From assembly GCA_021807645.1 (NCBI GenBank), contig JAKBCP010000015.1, positions 1-8,952 on the forward strand: 8,952 nt of DNA. The letters are read 5' to 3'. A program made the translations under genes and the position numbers. Shown piece by piece: positions 1-7,164 of the stretch. The DNA is from a bacterium. GTDB taxonomy: Bacteria; Vulcanimicrobiota; Vulcanimicrobiia; Vulcanimicrobiales; Vulcanimicrobiaceae. A model generated the notes under the pieces. It worked only from the letters and a program-made list of their open reading frames with translations, was not told where the DNA came from and did no database searches. Every line of letters begins with the position of its first letter. Within the stretch, counting starts at the first letter, position 1.

Positions 1-2
1 AC

Positions 3-197
3 GCCCCCGAAGTCGCGATTCTCGGAGCGACGCGAGCCGCGATGAAACCGGTTTGGGACGGCGCGGAATTCGTTCCGCGACTCATCCAGCCGATTAGCCT
101 CAGCTACGATCACCGCGTTATCGACGGCGCAGGAGCGGCGCGTTTCTTACGCTTCGTCGCCGATCTCCTCGGCGATTTCAAACGGATCGCGTTGTAG
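3..197 (+). CDS. 2-oxoacid dehydrogenase E2 acyltransferase, C-terminal fragment (5' end outside window)
   Basis: The last 64 codons of a dihydrolipoamide acyltransferase (E2 of a pyruvate, 2-oxoglutarate or branched-chain 2-oxoacid dehydrogenase complex) are visible, ending at TAG 195-197. The reading frame is open from base 3. The segment carries the acyltransferase active-site signature [16 protein letters not shown], with the catalytic His at fragment residue 37 and its Asp partner at residue 41. It also has the upstream ILGATRA strand and the usual short C-terminal helix that closes the catalytic domain. E2 transfers the acyl group from lipoyl-lysine to coenzyme A in the cytoplasmic multienzyme core. 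The lipoyl and E1/E3-binding domains lie outside the window, so the substrate class cannot be decided. The 3' end overlaps the convergent TMEM175-like gene by 20 bases. Confidence 0.93.
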   Translation, partial: APEVAILGATRAAMKPVWDGAEFVPRLIQPISLSYDHRVIDGAGAARFLRFVADLLGDFKRIAL

Positions 198-840
198 CGC
201 CTTCTTCCCGCGCGTGCTCTTTCGGCCGATTCCGGAGGCGATTCCAGAGAGCAACCAACACGCGCCCGCCCCCGCCGTAACCCACCACGATCGCAAGCGG
301 AACCAACGAGAGGTATGCGGGGCCCCTCGTTGCCGCCCAATATGTGCCGACCGATACGAGAAGTGCGGAGAGCAGTGCGGAAGCGATGACCCTGACGACC
401 CGCGCTTTCCCATCGTCTTCGAGAAAATCGCTGCGCCGACGATAGCTGCGCGTCGTCATCGCCGCGTTGAGCGCGAAATTTATTGCCAACGTTGCAAAAT
501 ACAATTCCGTGCCGATGATGCTATCGCCCGGTGTGGCCGCATGAGCGCTGATCTGCATGAAGTAGGTCAACAACGCGACGGTGGCGAGCCAAGCGAAGTT
601 TATGAGGATATTGAGCGTATCCGGATAAAAGACGACGCGGAAAAGCCGATAGTGCGACCACCACATGAGCGCGACGATGGAAAAAGTAAAAAGATAGTAG
701 AGGAACCATGAAGGATCGCGTACTAGCGAGATCGCGTGGCTCGGTATTACCAGCCCAAAAGTAAGCTCGGCAAGGCTAAAGCCGATGACGATATCGCAGA
801 AGGCTTCGAGCCGGTGGACGAGGTGTTCGTCGCGTTCCAT
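178..840 (-). CDS. TMEM175-like (DUF1211) integral membrane protein, putative cation channel
   Basis: A 220-residue hydrophobic protein with about six predicted membrane segments (roughly residues 16-36, 46-64, 77-97, 107-128, 148-170 and 175-196) and a charged C-terminal tail. The N-terminus has [13 protein letters not shown] (9-21), which matches the TM1 signature of the TMEM175 family (R-x3-FSD) except that Ser is replaced by Cys15. The segment [11 protein letters not shown] (60-70) after TM2 also fits that family. Known prokaryotic TMEM175 proteins are K+-permeable channels of about this size, and the lysosomal homologue also conducts protons. The start ATG lies 5 bases after the stop of the ACT gene, with no clear Shine-Dalgarno site, so translation is probably coupled. 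It is the last gene of the minus-strand run, and its 3' end overlaps the E2 gene. The family assignment is fairly good; ion selectivity is unknown. Confidence 0.78.
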   Translation of the reverse strand: MERDEHLVHRLEAFCDIVIGFSLAELTFGLVIPSHAISLVRDPSWFLYYLFTFSIVALMWWSHYRLFRVVFYPDTLNILINFAWLATVALLTYFMQISAHAATPGDSIIGTELYFATLAINFALNAAMTTRSYRRRSDFLEDDGKARVVRVIASALLSALLVSVGTYWAATRGPAYLSLVPLAIVVGYGGGGRVLVALWNRLRNRPKEHAREEGATTRSV

Positions 841-845
841 AACGT

Positions 846-1235
846 TTACAGTGCGGCGTCGCCCAACAAGGCGCGCGCACGGTCGTTATTATCGGTGCTG
901 ATCGCTACAACGGCGAACCCTTCGTCGCGCCGCACGTGATGGAGCGAGCGAATGTTGATCTCCGCATCGCCGAGCCGACGTGAGACCCCCGCGAGCGCAC
1001 CGGGCCGATCCTCGATCCGCGCGAGCAGCACGTCGTCGGTGACGGCGGGGTGCCCCGCATCGGCGAGGGCGGCGAGCGCCTCGTTCTCACGCTCGACTTC
1101 AAGCCGAACCAGCGCCGCGCTACCATGCGATTCAACGACGATCGCGTGAATATCGACACCGCGAGCAGCGAGAACCTCGGTGATCTCCGCCAGCAGCCCC
1201 GGCCGATTCGGAACGATCGCTCTCAGGCTTTGCAT
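846..1235 (-). CDS. Tandem ACT-domain protein, putative amino-acid-binding regulator
   Basis: A 129-residue protein made of two consecutive ACT domains and nothing else. Domain 1 spans about residues 1-65 (VPNRPGLLAEITEVLAARGV, then DIHAI). Domain 2 spans about 70-126 (EDRPGALAGVSRRLGDAEI, then NIRSLHHV). Each has the hallmark RPG turn at the strand 1/helix 1 junction (residues 11-13 and 77-79) followed by a beta-alpha-beta pattern ending in beta-branched strands. ACT domains bind amino acids, typically at subunit interfaces, and regulate enzymes or transcription allosterically. No DNA-binding or catalytic domain is present, so it must act on a partner if it is a regulator. It starts inside the end of the histidine decarboxylase gene (13-base overlap), which makes HDC, or histidine as ligand, the obvious candidate. 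The ligand is inference. The start ATG at 1235 is set by a full AAGGAGG just upstream. Confidence 0.87.
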   Translation of the reverse strand: MQSLRAIVPNRPGLLAEITEVLAARGVDIHAIVVESHGSAALVRLEVERENEALAALADAGHPAVTDDVLLARIEDRPGALAGVSRRLGDAEINIRSLHHVRRDEGFAVVAISTDNNDRARALLGDAAL

Positions 1236-2335
1236 GCATCCTCCTTAGCTGACGAGACGAGTTCGGCGACGAACGCGTCGATCTGATCGCGCCCCACATT
1301 CGGCAACACTAAGACGTGAGAAATATCGCCCGCAGTGGCAAGTTGCCATCGTCGCTGGATATCCGGAGAGACCCGTGGCAGCACCACCGTGATGGCGTTC
1401 GGATTACGCCAGGCCGGCACGCCGATTCCTACAAGCCGATCGACCAGATATTCGGCATTCGCCAACGAACGCGCGAGTCGCTCGCGCAAACCCTTCTCCC
1501 CGATTTGCCGCAGGCGATACCACAGCATCAACGGGGAAAAGCCGCTTCGCGAACCGGTGATCGTCGTATCGAGGCTACCGATATAATCGATCGAACGCGC
1601 GATGCGCTGCACGTTGTGTTTGCGCGCGATGACGATGCCGCAGGGGATCGGCGCGCCGAGAAATTTATGCCCGCTGATAGCGACCGAATCGGCGCCGTCG
1701 GCGAAATCCCATGCCGGCCGCGGGTCGAGATACGCCGCATATCCGCCGGCGAGCGCTGCGTCGGAATGGATGTAACGCTCGCGAATCGCCATGCGGTCCA
1801 TCATCGCCGCGATGCGTCCGATATCGTCGCGCGCCTCGGTCATCGTGGTTCCGATATTTGCAAAAATGATCGGCGGCCGGTCGCGATGGATCTTGAGCGT
1901 TTCCAGAAGATCGTCGTAGTCGATCTCTCCGTTACTTTGGGAGCGAATCGTGATATGCCGCATTCCCAAGAAATGCAGGTTCTTCGAAACGCTGTAATGG
2001 GTCGCTTCGGAATAGTAGACGATCCCATCGGGGTGCAGCTCGCGCGCGAGATAGAGGCCGTAGAGGTTCCCCTCCGTGCCGCCGTTGGTTACGTATCCCC
2101 ACCAGTCATCTTGCGGCGCCCGCGTCGCCTCGGCGAAAAAGGCGACGACTTCACGCTCGCATTCGCGGGTATGTACCCGATAGGTGCCCTGAGCGAACGG
2201 ATCGCCGATGTTGTTGATCGGGAACTCCAGAAAGCGCTCGATCGCGGAGTAATCGAAATCCTTAGCAGCCGGGTAGCCGAGCGAATCTTCATTCGCCGAC
2301 TTCAGGTCCTCAAATAAGCGATCGAGGCGTTCCAT
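1223..2335 (-). CDS. hdc: Histidine decarboxylase, PLP-dependent (group II)
   Basis: A 370-residue cytoplasmic enzyme expected to convert L-histidine to histamine and CO2 with pyridoxal phosphate. The sequence follows the Gram-negative PLP-type HDC (Morganella type, about 378 residues) nearly end to end. Shared features are YPAAKDFDYS (21-30), the phosphate-binding TNGGTEGN (83-90), THYSVSK with the ring-stacking His113, NGEIDYDDL (135-143), IFANIGTT (157-164), HSDAAL with Asp192 (pairing the pyridine nitrogen), the Schiff-base lysine Lys224 in SGHKFLGAPIPCG, TITGSRSG (258-265) and LATAGDISH (332-340). All catalytic residues are intact. Compared with the Morganella enzyme as I remember it, the serine labelled by alpha-fluoromethylhistidine (Ser322) is Ala314 here. 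The start is ATG at 2335 with a weak GAGAAG ribosome site. It lies 41 bases after acnA, behind a stem-loop, and its 3' end overlaps the ACT gene. Another group II amino-acid decarboxylase activity is possible but less likely. Confidence 0.92.
   Translation of the reverse strand: MERLDRLFEDLKSANEDSLGYPAAKDFDYSAIERFLEFPINNIGDPFAQGTYRVHTRECEREVVAFFAEATRAPQDDWWGYVTNGGTEGNLYGLYLARELHPDGIVYYSEATHYSVSKNLHFLGMRHITIRSQSNGEIDYDDLLETLKIHRDRPPIIFANIGTTMTEARDDIGRIAAMMDRMAIRERYIHSDAALAGGYAAYLDPRPAWDFADGADSVAISGHKFLGAPIPCGIVIARKHNVQRIARSIDYIGSLDTTITGSRSGFSPLMLWYRLRQIGEKGLRERLARSLANAEYLVDRLVGIGVPAWRNPNAITVVLPRVSPDIQRRWQLATAGDISHVLVLPNVGRDQIDAFVAELVSSAKEDACKA
1240..1246 (-). promoter_or_regulatory. Ribosome binding site of the ACT gene, inside hdc
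   Basis: On the minus strand the sequence AAGGAGG sits 4 bases before the ATG at 1235-1233. It is a full Shine-Dalgarno match and encodes part of the Lys-Glu-Asp near the HDC C-terminus. A second, out-of-frame ATG (1239-1237) lies directly after it. The ATG at 1235 is the one that opens the ACT frame. It is the strongest ribosome binding site seen in the minus-strand run. Confidence 0.75.
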
Positions 2336-2352
2336 TCGATGACTTCTCGCGT

Positions 2353-2381
2353 GCTAAGCGCTGCGCTTCGCCGCGCTTAGC
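2353..2381 (-). other. Stem-loop across the acnA stop codon (possible terminator or attenuator)
   Basis: A perfect 9-bp inverted repeat, GCTAAGCGC / GCGCTTAGC, occupies 2353-2361 and 2373-2381 around an 11-base loop. The loop can itself form three further G-C pairs around a 3-base turn. The acnA stop codon (2379-2377) lies inside the 5' arm of the transcript. No T-tract follows, so it is not a standard intrinsic terminator. It could be a partial terminator, a 3'-end stabilising or processing hairpin, or a device that uncouples hdc expression from acnA. The structure is seen directly; the role is inference. Confidence 0.5.
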
Positions 2382-5130
2382 GTTTCGATGCGGCGCGTAG
2401 CTGGCGGAGGACGTACTGGAGAATGCCTCCATGCCGATAGTATTCAGCCTCGTCGGGAGTGTCGATACGCACGCGCGCCTTAAAGTGCACCGATTTTCCG
2501 CTCTGCGGATCGGTCGCCTTTACTTGGACCTCCATACGCGGCTTCACTCCGCCGGAGATGCCGAGAATCTCAACGATCTCCTCACCGGTTAGCGCATAGT
2601 TGCCGGCATTTTCACCGTTGACGAACTCCAGAGGTAACACGCCCATACCGATGAGGTTGCTACGATGGATGCGTTCGAACGACTCGGCGATAACGGCGCG
2701 CACGCCGAGCAGTGCCGGTCCCTTCGCCGCCCAGTCGCGCGACGAACCCGAGCCGTATTCTTTCCCGGCGATAATCACCAGCGGCGTACCGTCTTTTTTG
2801 TAGCGCATCGCAGCATCGAAAATCGACATCTGCTCGCCGGTCGGCAGGTAGCGCGTGACGCCGCCTTCCACACCGGGGACCAGAGCATTGCGCAGACGGA
2901 TGTTTGCAAACGTACCGCGCATCATCACCTCGTGATTGCCGCGGCGCGCACCGTAGGAGTTAAAGTCCGCAGGTTCGATACCACGTTCGACGAGATATTT
3001 TGCGGCGGGCGAATTTTTCGCAATCGATCCCGCCGGCGAGATATGGTCGGTCGTCACCGAATCGCCGAGGACGGCGAGAACGCGAGCGCCGACGATATCC
3101 GTCGTGGCGCCCGGCTCGGCGGGCATGCCATCGAAATAGGGCGGATTTTTGACGTACTCGGATTTCGGATCCCACGCGTACCGCTCGCTTGCGGCAACCG
3201 CCAGGTTCGCCCAGTTCGCGTCGCCGCGAAAGACGTCGGCGTAACGCGACTTAAACATTTCGTCGGTGACGCATTGCGTGACCACGCGCGCGACCTCTTC
3301 GTTCGACGGCCAGATATCGCGCAGATAGACGGCTTTCCCGTCGCTGCCGACGCCGAGCGGATCGACGTTGAGATCGATATCGAGGCGTCCCGCTAACGCG
3401 TAGGCGACGACGAGCGGCGGTGAGGCGAGATAGTTCGCCCGCACCTGTGCGTGAATGCGTCCCTCAAAGTTACGATTGCCGGAGAGCACCGCGCCGACGA
3501 AGAGGTTGCGTTCGGAGATCGCTTCGCCGACCTCGGTCGGCAACGGGCCCGAGTTACCGATACAGGTCGTGCAGCCGTAACCGACGAGGTTGAAACCGAG
3601 CGCGTCGAGCGAACGCTGTAAATCGGCCTTCGCCAAATAATCGGTGACGACTTTACTGCCAGGCGCGAGCGATGTTTTTACCCACGGTTTCTGCTTGAGG
3701 CCGCGCTCGACGGCGCGCTTTGCAAGCAACCCCGCCGCGACGAGCACCGATGGATTGCTGGTATTGGTGCAGCTGGTAATCGCTGCGATGACGACCGATC
3801 CGTCGGTGAGTTCGGCCGGCCCGTCGGCAAGCGCGACGCCGCCGTTTCCGCCTTCGTTCTGCATGCGCTCCGCACCGCGGGTCGCCGGCGTACGCGTCTT
3901 TGCATATTCGGCAAAAGCGCCGTTGAACGACGATTTGACGTCGCTCAGGCGAACGCGATCTTGCGGACGGCGCGGGCCTGCGAGGCTCGGTTCGACGCTT
4001 CCGAGATCGAGCACGAGCGTATCGCTATACTGCGGCTCGGGTGCGTCGTCGGTACGGAAGATCCCCTGCGCGCGCGCATAGGCCTCGACCAATGCGATGT
4101 GTTCGGGAGCGCGACCGGTGAGGCGCATGTACTCCAGCGTCCGATCGTCGATGGGAAACATCGCAACCGTCGAGCCGAACTCCGGCGACATGTTGCCGAT
4201 GGTCGTGCGGTCGGCGACCGGTAAGCGGCTCAAGCCGGTCCCGTAGAACTCGACGAACTTTCCGACGACGCCCTTTTTACGCAGCATCTGCGTTACGGTG
4301 AGCACCAAATCGGTCGCCGTGACGCCTTCGCGAAGCGCACCTTCGAGTTTGAAGCCGATGACTTCGGGAATCAACATCGTGACCGGCTGGCCTAACATCG
4401 CCGCTTCCGCTTCGATGCCGCCGACGCCGAACGCAAGCACGCCGAGACCGTCGACCATCGTCGTATGGGAATCGGTTCCGACCGCACTGTCGGGGTAGGC
4501 CACGGCAGTCGCCGGATCGTATGCAACTCCCGCACCTCCGGCACCGAAGATCACGCGCGCGAGATATTCGATATTGACTTGATGGACGATGCCGGTATCG
4601 GGCGGAACGGCACGGAAATTCGCGAGCGCGGACTGCCCCCATTTCAAAAACGCATACCGCTCGCGGTTACGCTCGAATTCAATCTCGGCGTTTCGATCCG
4701 CAGCGTCGGCGGTGCCGAAGCGATCGACCTGCACGGAATGATCGATCACGAGTTCGACCGGCTGCAACGGATTGATGGCGTTCGGGTCTCCGCCCATTGC
4801 CGCCATTGCGTCGCGCATCGCGGCGAGATCGACGACGCACGGAACGCCGGTGAAATCTTGTAACAGCACGCGCGCCGGACGAAACGCAATTTCTTTCTCG
4901 GAGTGCGTTCGCGGGCTCCATCGTGCGAGCGCCTCGATATCGGCTTTGGTTACCGAGCGGCCGTCCTCAAAGCGAAGAAGATTCTCTAAAAGAATCTTGA
5001 TCGAGTAGGGTAGCGTCGTGAGATCGGCGAGCCCGGCCTCATGCAGTGCGGCGAGGCGATAATAGGTGTAGGATCGATCGCCGACGCGAAGCGTGCTGAC
5101 GGCATTAAAGCTTGATGTTTTTGCGCTCAT
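2377..5130 (-). CDS. acnA: Aconitate hydratase, AcnA/IRP1 type
   Basis: A 917-residue aconitase interconverting citrate and isocitrate through cis-aconitate in the TCA cycle. Three cysteines that should bind the [4Fe-4S] cluster are present: Cys454 in [10 protein letters not shown], and Cys520 and Cys523 in [14 protein letters not shown]. Other signatures are VQVDRFGT (133-140), [14 protein letters not shown] (217-230), the swivelling C-terminal domain with [16 protein letters not shown] (688-703), and the substrate-binding [13 protein letters not shown] (793-805). The length fits the AcnA/cytosolic aconitase subfamily (about 890-920) rather than AcnB. A low-complexity stretch at about 415-440 looks like a loop insertion in the linker region. 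The ATG overlaps the RNase D stop as ATGA, with no good ribosome site, so translation is probably coupled. AcnA-type proteins can act as RNA-binding proteins when the cluster is lost; whether this one does cannot be seen. Confidence 0.97.
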   Translation of the reverse strand: MSAKTSSFNAVSTLRVGDRSYTYYRLAALHEAGLADLTTLPYSIKILLENLLRFEDGRSVTKADIEALARWSPRTHSEKEIAFRPARVLLQDFTGVPCVVDLAAMRDAMAAMGGDPNAINPLQPVELVIDHSVQVDRFGTADAADRNAEIEFERNRERYAFLKWGQSALANFRAVPPDTGIVHQVNIEYLARVIFGAGGAGVAYDPATAVAYPDSAVGTDSHTTMVDGLGVLAFGVGGIEAEAAMLGQPVTMLIPEVIGFKLEGALREGVTATDLVLTVTQMLRKKGVVGKFVEFYGTGLSRLPVADRTTIGNMSPEFGSTVAMFPIDDRTLEYMRLTGRAPEHIALVEAYARAQGIFRTDDAPEPQYSDTLVLDLGSVEPSLAGPRRPQDRVRLSDVKSSFNGAFAEYAKTRTPATRGAERMQNEGGNGGVALADGPAELTDGSVVIAAITSCTNTSNPSVLVAAGLLAKRAVERGLKQKPWVKTSLAPGSKVVTDYLAKADLQRSLDALGFNLVGYGCTTCIGNSGPLPTEVGEAISERNLFVGAVLSGNRNFEGRIHAQVRANYLASPPLVVAYALAGRLDIDLNVDPLGVGSDGKAVYLRDIWPSNEEVARVVTQCVTDEMFKSRYADVFRGDANWANLAVAASERYAWDPKSEYVKNPPYFDGMPAEPGATTDIVGARVLAVLGDSVTTDHISPAGSIAKNSPAAKYLVERGIEPADFNSYGARRGNHEVMMRGTFANIRLRNALVPGVEGGVTRYLPTGEQMSIFDAAMRYKKDGTPLVIIAGKEYGSGSSRDWAAKGPALLGVRAVIAESFERIHRSNLIGMGVLPLEFVNGENAGNYALTGEEIVEILGISGGVKPRMEVQVKATDPQSGKSVHFKARVRIDTPDEAEYYRHGGILQYVLRQLRAASKR

Positions 5131-6302
5131 GATACGAGCGTTACTTTCGGCTCCCCTTTCGCATAGCCCTCGACGACAATTCGCGTTTCACCCGACAAAA
5201 GTCTCCACAATGGTTCGACGACGAGCGCGGTTCGCCACGCCGAAAGCCCGAGAAGCTCGGCGAGCTCTTCGGCGCTGCCCGGCGCTTCACGAGCGGCGCG
5301 CTCGAGAGCGGCGCGCGTGACCAGGAGCCCCTGCGGAAGGCCGGCCTCGCGGGCTGCCTCGCCGACGGCAACCCCGAGCAGCGTCGCCAAGGTCTCGCGA
5401 TCGGCGCCGAGCGGCCGATGCGGGCGTTCGGGGAGTTCGTCGTCGGGGATCGCCTCGCCGCGCTCGACGGCGGCCAGAAAGCGCGCGCCGAAATTTCGCC
5501 GGGCGTTGCTCTCCAATCGCCGCAGTTGCGCGAGATCTTCGAGATGTTTCGGCCGCAACTGCGCGATGCCGCCGACGACATCGTCGGGGACGACGAACTT
5601 CGGTGGTATATCGCGCTCTTTCGCAATTGCGTCGCGCTCCGCAACAACCTGAGCGAGAACGCCGAGCTCGCGGCGGTTCATACGAACGGCACCCGGGATC
5701 TTCATGTACGCGCGCCGCAAATCGAAACGGTATTTCTCCGGCTGCGCCAGCGCGATGCACTCTTGTTCGCACCACGAAGCGCGCCCTCGCTCGGCGAGCC
5801 GCTGCTGCAACAGAGCGTGCATCGGAAGTAAATGCACGACGTCGTCGACGAGATACTCCATCTGCTTTTCGCTCAGCGGCCGCGTCGACCAATCGCTGAC
5901 GGTCTGCGTTTTTGCAAGCCGAATGCCGACGAGATCGCGTACGAGATCGGCAAGCGATATCTGCATGCCGTATCCGAGAAACGACGCCGCTACCTGCGTA
6001 TCGAAAAGTTTCGGCGGTACGCATCCGAACCGTTCGGCGAAGATTTTGAGGTCGCTCTGCAATGCGTGGCCGACGACGGTAACGCGTTCGAGCGCCGCGA
6101 CGAGCGGTTGCAAATCGATTCCCGGCGCGAGCGGGTCGACGATCGCCGTATATCCCGGCAGCGCGAGCTGCAATACCATCAAGCGCGGCGCGTAACTGCG
6201 CTCGGCATGAAATTCCGTGTCGAGCCCCACGCGCTCGCTCGCATCAAGGCGCGCGCAAAGAGCGGCGATACCGTTCGCGTCGGTGATAAGGTCGTTGGTC
6301 AC
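5127..6302 (-). CDS. rnd: Ribonuclease D, DEDDy 3'-5' exoribonuclease
   Basis: A 391-residue protein that trims 3' ends of tRNA precursors and other small RNAs. The N-terminal DEDDy exonuclease domain (about 1-175) has Asp28 and Glu30 in VGLDTEF, Asp84 in [11 protein letters not shown], and the Y-x3-D motif Tyr150/Asp154 in [10 protein letters not shown]. All metal-binding residues are present. A helical HRDC domain follows (about 204-280), then a second helical C-terminal region (about 295-375) ending in a glycine- and basic-rich tail, as in E. coli-type RNase D (about 375 residues). The start is GTG at 6302, chosen because the N-terminus then begins just before the first strand of the exonuclease fold. 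The start overlaps the stop of the upstream membrane-protein gene by four bases (GTGA). Its 3' end overlaps the acnA start (ATGA). Coupled translation through the three genes is likely. Confidence 0.93.
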   Translation of the reverse strand: MTNDLITDANGIAALCARLDASERVGLDTEFHAERSYAPRLMVLQLALPGYTAIVDPLAPGIDLQPLVAALERVTVVGHALQSDLKIFAERFGCVPPKLFDTQVAASFLGYGMQISLADLVRDLVGIRLAKTQTVSDWSTRPLSEKQMEYLVDDVVHLLPMHALLQQRLAERGRASWCEQECIALAQPEKYRFDLRRAYMKIPGAVRMNRRELGVLAQVVAERDAIAKERDIPPKFVVPDDVVGGIAQLRPKHLEDLAQLRRLESNARRNFGARFLAAVERGEAIPDDELPERPHRPLGADRETLATLLGVAVGEAAREAGLPQGLLVTRAALERAAREAPGSAEELAELLGLSAWRTALVVEPLWRLLSGETRIVVEGYAKGEPKVTLVS

Positions 6303-7030
6303 GGGGTCGCGATCGGGGAGGGCGAGGGTAGCGACGGGCGCGGCGTCGGCCGAACGCGCCGGAAATGAATGTGGAACGGATGGGCGTGTTTATCGATATA
6401 CACTTTCGCCCGTCGTTCGTAACGTCGCATCGCATTCCCCGCGCGGCGTTCGTACCCGTGAACCCAGACCGTTACGCGGTCGCCGCCGATGGCAAGGAGC
6501 GTGCAGATGGGGATCGCGACCACGCACATCGTGTAGATCTGCCTGATCAGCGGCACCCGCATGACCGCCGCCGTCGCGGTAGCAACGGTGCCGCCGAAAC
6601 CGGGAATCACTCGAACGCAGATCAGGAACATCGGGGAGCCGGGCTTAAAACGGCGAGTCCAGGCCGGCAGACGTTTGAGATAGGCATCGAGATCGAGTAA
6701 GTGCGTGGCGTGCCGGTTGACCCAATAGCCCAGCATCGCTGCGAGCACCAGCCCGACGGCGTTGATCACCGAGCCCCAGAGCGGCCCGAAGATCGCACCG
6801 TTCATCACGGCGAGGGCATCGGTCACCGAGAACGGCGCCGAAGCGACGAGGGCAAAGACGATCGTCGCCATCGGGTAGGCCCAGCCGCCGATCGAGCGGA
6901 TGAATCGATCGACCTCAGGCTGGAATCGGATGACGAGGGCTGCTACGGTGAACGAGAGCAGCAGCAGGGCGATGCCGCCGACCTTGCGGAGAAAGGGCGG
7001 GCGAACGCTCGGGGTGGGCGCCGCGCTCAA
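6299..7030 (-). CDS. TVP38/TMEM64 family (VTT domain) membrane protein
   Basis: A 243-residue membrane protein of the TVP38/TMEM64 group, related to DedA and VTT proteins, several of which are linked to lipid scrambling or flipping. Membrane segments lie at about 17-35, 49-68, 73-103 (with the signature NGAIFGPLWGSVINAVG), a re-entrant or membrane stretch at 132-153 containing RVIPGFGG, and 163-185. The conserved Arg140 and Pro143 of the family are present. The C-terminal tail (about 190-243) is cytosolic-looking, basic and then Pro-rich. The only in-frame start before the first membrane segment is TTG at 7030. It has no Shine-Dalgarno site and is preceded by a pyrimidine-rich CCCTCCCTCC. A stop (TAA 7072-7070) bars extension in this frame. 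An 11-codon frame with ATG at 7062 ends exactly at this TTG, so the true N-terminus is uncertain. It is the first gene of the minus-strand run. Confidence 0.83.
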   Translation of the reverse strand: MSAAPTPSVRPPFLRKVGGIALLLLSFTVAALVIRFQPEVDRFIRSIGGWAYPMATIVFALVASAPFSVTDALAVMNGAIFGPLWGSVINAVGLVLAAMLGYWVNRHATHLLDLDAYLKRLPAWTRRFKPGSPMFLICVRVIPGFGGTVATATAAVMRVPLIRQIYTMCVVAIPICTLLAIGGDRVTVWVHGYERRAGNAMRRYERRAKVYIDKHAHPFHIHFRRVRPTPRPSLPSPSPIATP

Positions 7031-7062
7031 TGGAGGGAGGGAGTTCCGGAAGTCGCGCTCAT
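7027..7062 (-). other. Short leader frame overlapping the TVP38-family start (possible leader peptide or displaced N-terminus)
   Basis: On the minus strand an ATG at 7062-7060, preceded by AAGGGA three bases upstream, opens an 11-codon frame (MSATSGTPSLH). Its TGA (7029-7027) overlaps the TTG start of the membrane protein as TTGA. It could be a translated leader that feeds ribosomes to the weak TTG. Alternatively it could be the real N-terminus, put out of frame by one missing base in the CCCTCCCTCC tract. Both readings are inference; only the frame and spacing are seen. Confidence 0.25.
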
Positions 7063-7164
7063 GCTTCCCTTATGCGCGCTCGGAGCTGCTCTCTCCCTGT
7101 CGGCCCGCCGCCGATTGCCCTCGTCCGGAAGGCTCGCGCACGGAAATCGGATAACCGGGGACAC
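7031..7164. promoter_or_regulatory. Divergent intergenic region, presumed to hold promoters for both operons
   Basis: These 134 bases separate the minus-strand run from the plus-strand ABC transporter operon and form the only sizeable spacer in the window. Both units start here and nothing else in the window could drive them, so promoters are expected. I could not find a convincing -35/-10 pair, operator palindrome or riboswitch. Visible features are a purine tract GGAGGGAGGGAG at 7032-7043 and the short leader frame at its left edge. The promoter role rests on gene orientation only. Confidence 0.4.

Noticed and set aside
214..711. A 165-codon plus-strand frame opposite the TMEM175-like gene
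   Set aside because: Charged, low-information translation with no motif. The opposite strand encodes a clear six-segment membrane protein.
1316..2317. A 333-codon plus-strand open frame opposite hdc
   Set aside because: It mirrors hdc in a GC-rich genome, is rich in Arg, Asp and His without any family motif, and has no ribosome site. The minus-strand frame matches histidine decarboxylase throughout.
2353..2381. Calling the acnA-hdc hairpin a standard rho-independent terminator
   Set aside because: No run of T follows the stem in the direction of transcription, so it is listed only as a stem-loop of unknown role.
2665..3396. A 243-codon plus-strand open frame opposite acnA
   Set aside because: Antisense shadow of a strongly conserved aconitase. 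Its composition is biased and it has no recognisable domain.
5287..6024. A 245-codon minus-strand frame inside rnd
   Set aside because: Arginine-rich out-of-frame shadow of RNase D, whose DEDDy motifs lie in the other frame.
7030..7164. Longer start (ATG at 7030) for the solute-binding protein
   Set aside because: The extra 45 residues are Ser/Arg/Pro-rich, would bury the signal peptide, and the ATG overlaps the start of the opposite-strand gene. ATG at 7165 gives a normal secretion signal.
7063..7164. Sigma-70-like promoter elements in the divergent spacer
   Set aside because: Candidate hexamers such as CCGACA/CATAAG (minus strand) or TTGCCC/GATAAC (plus strand) have spacers well over 20 bases, so no pair is credible.
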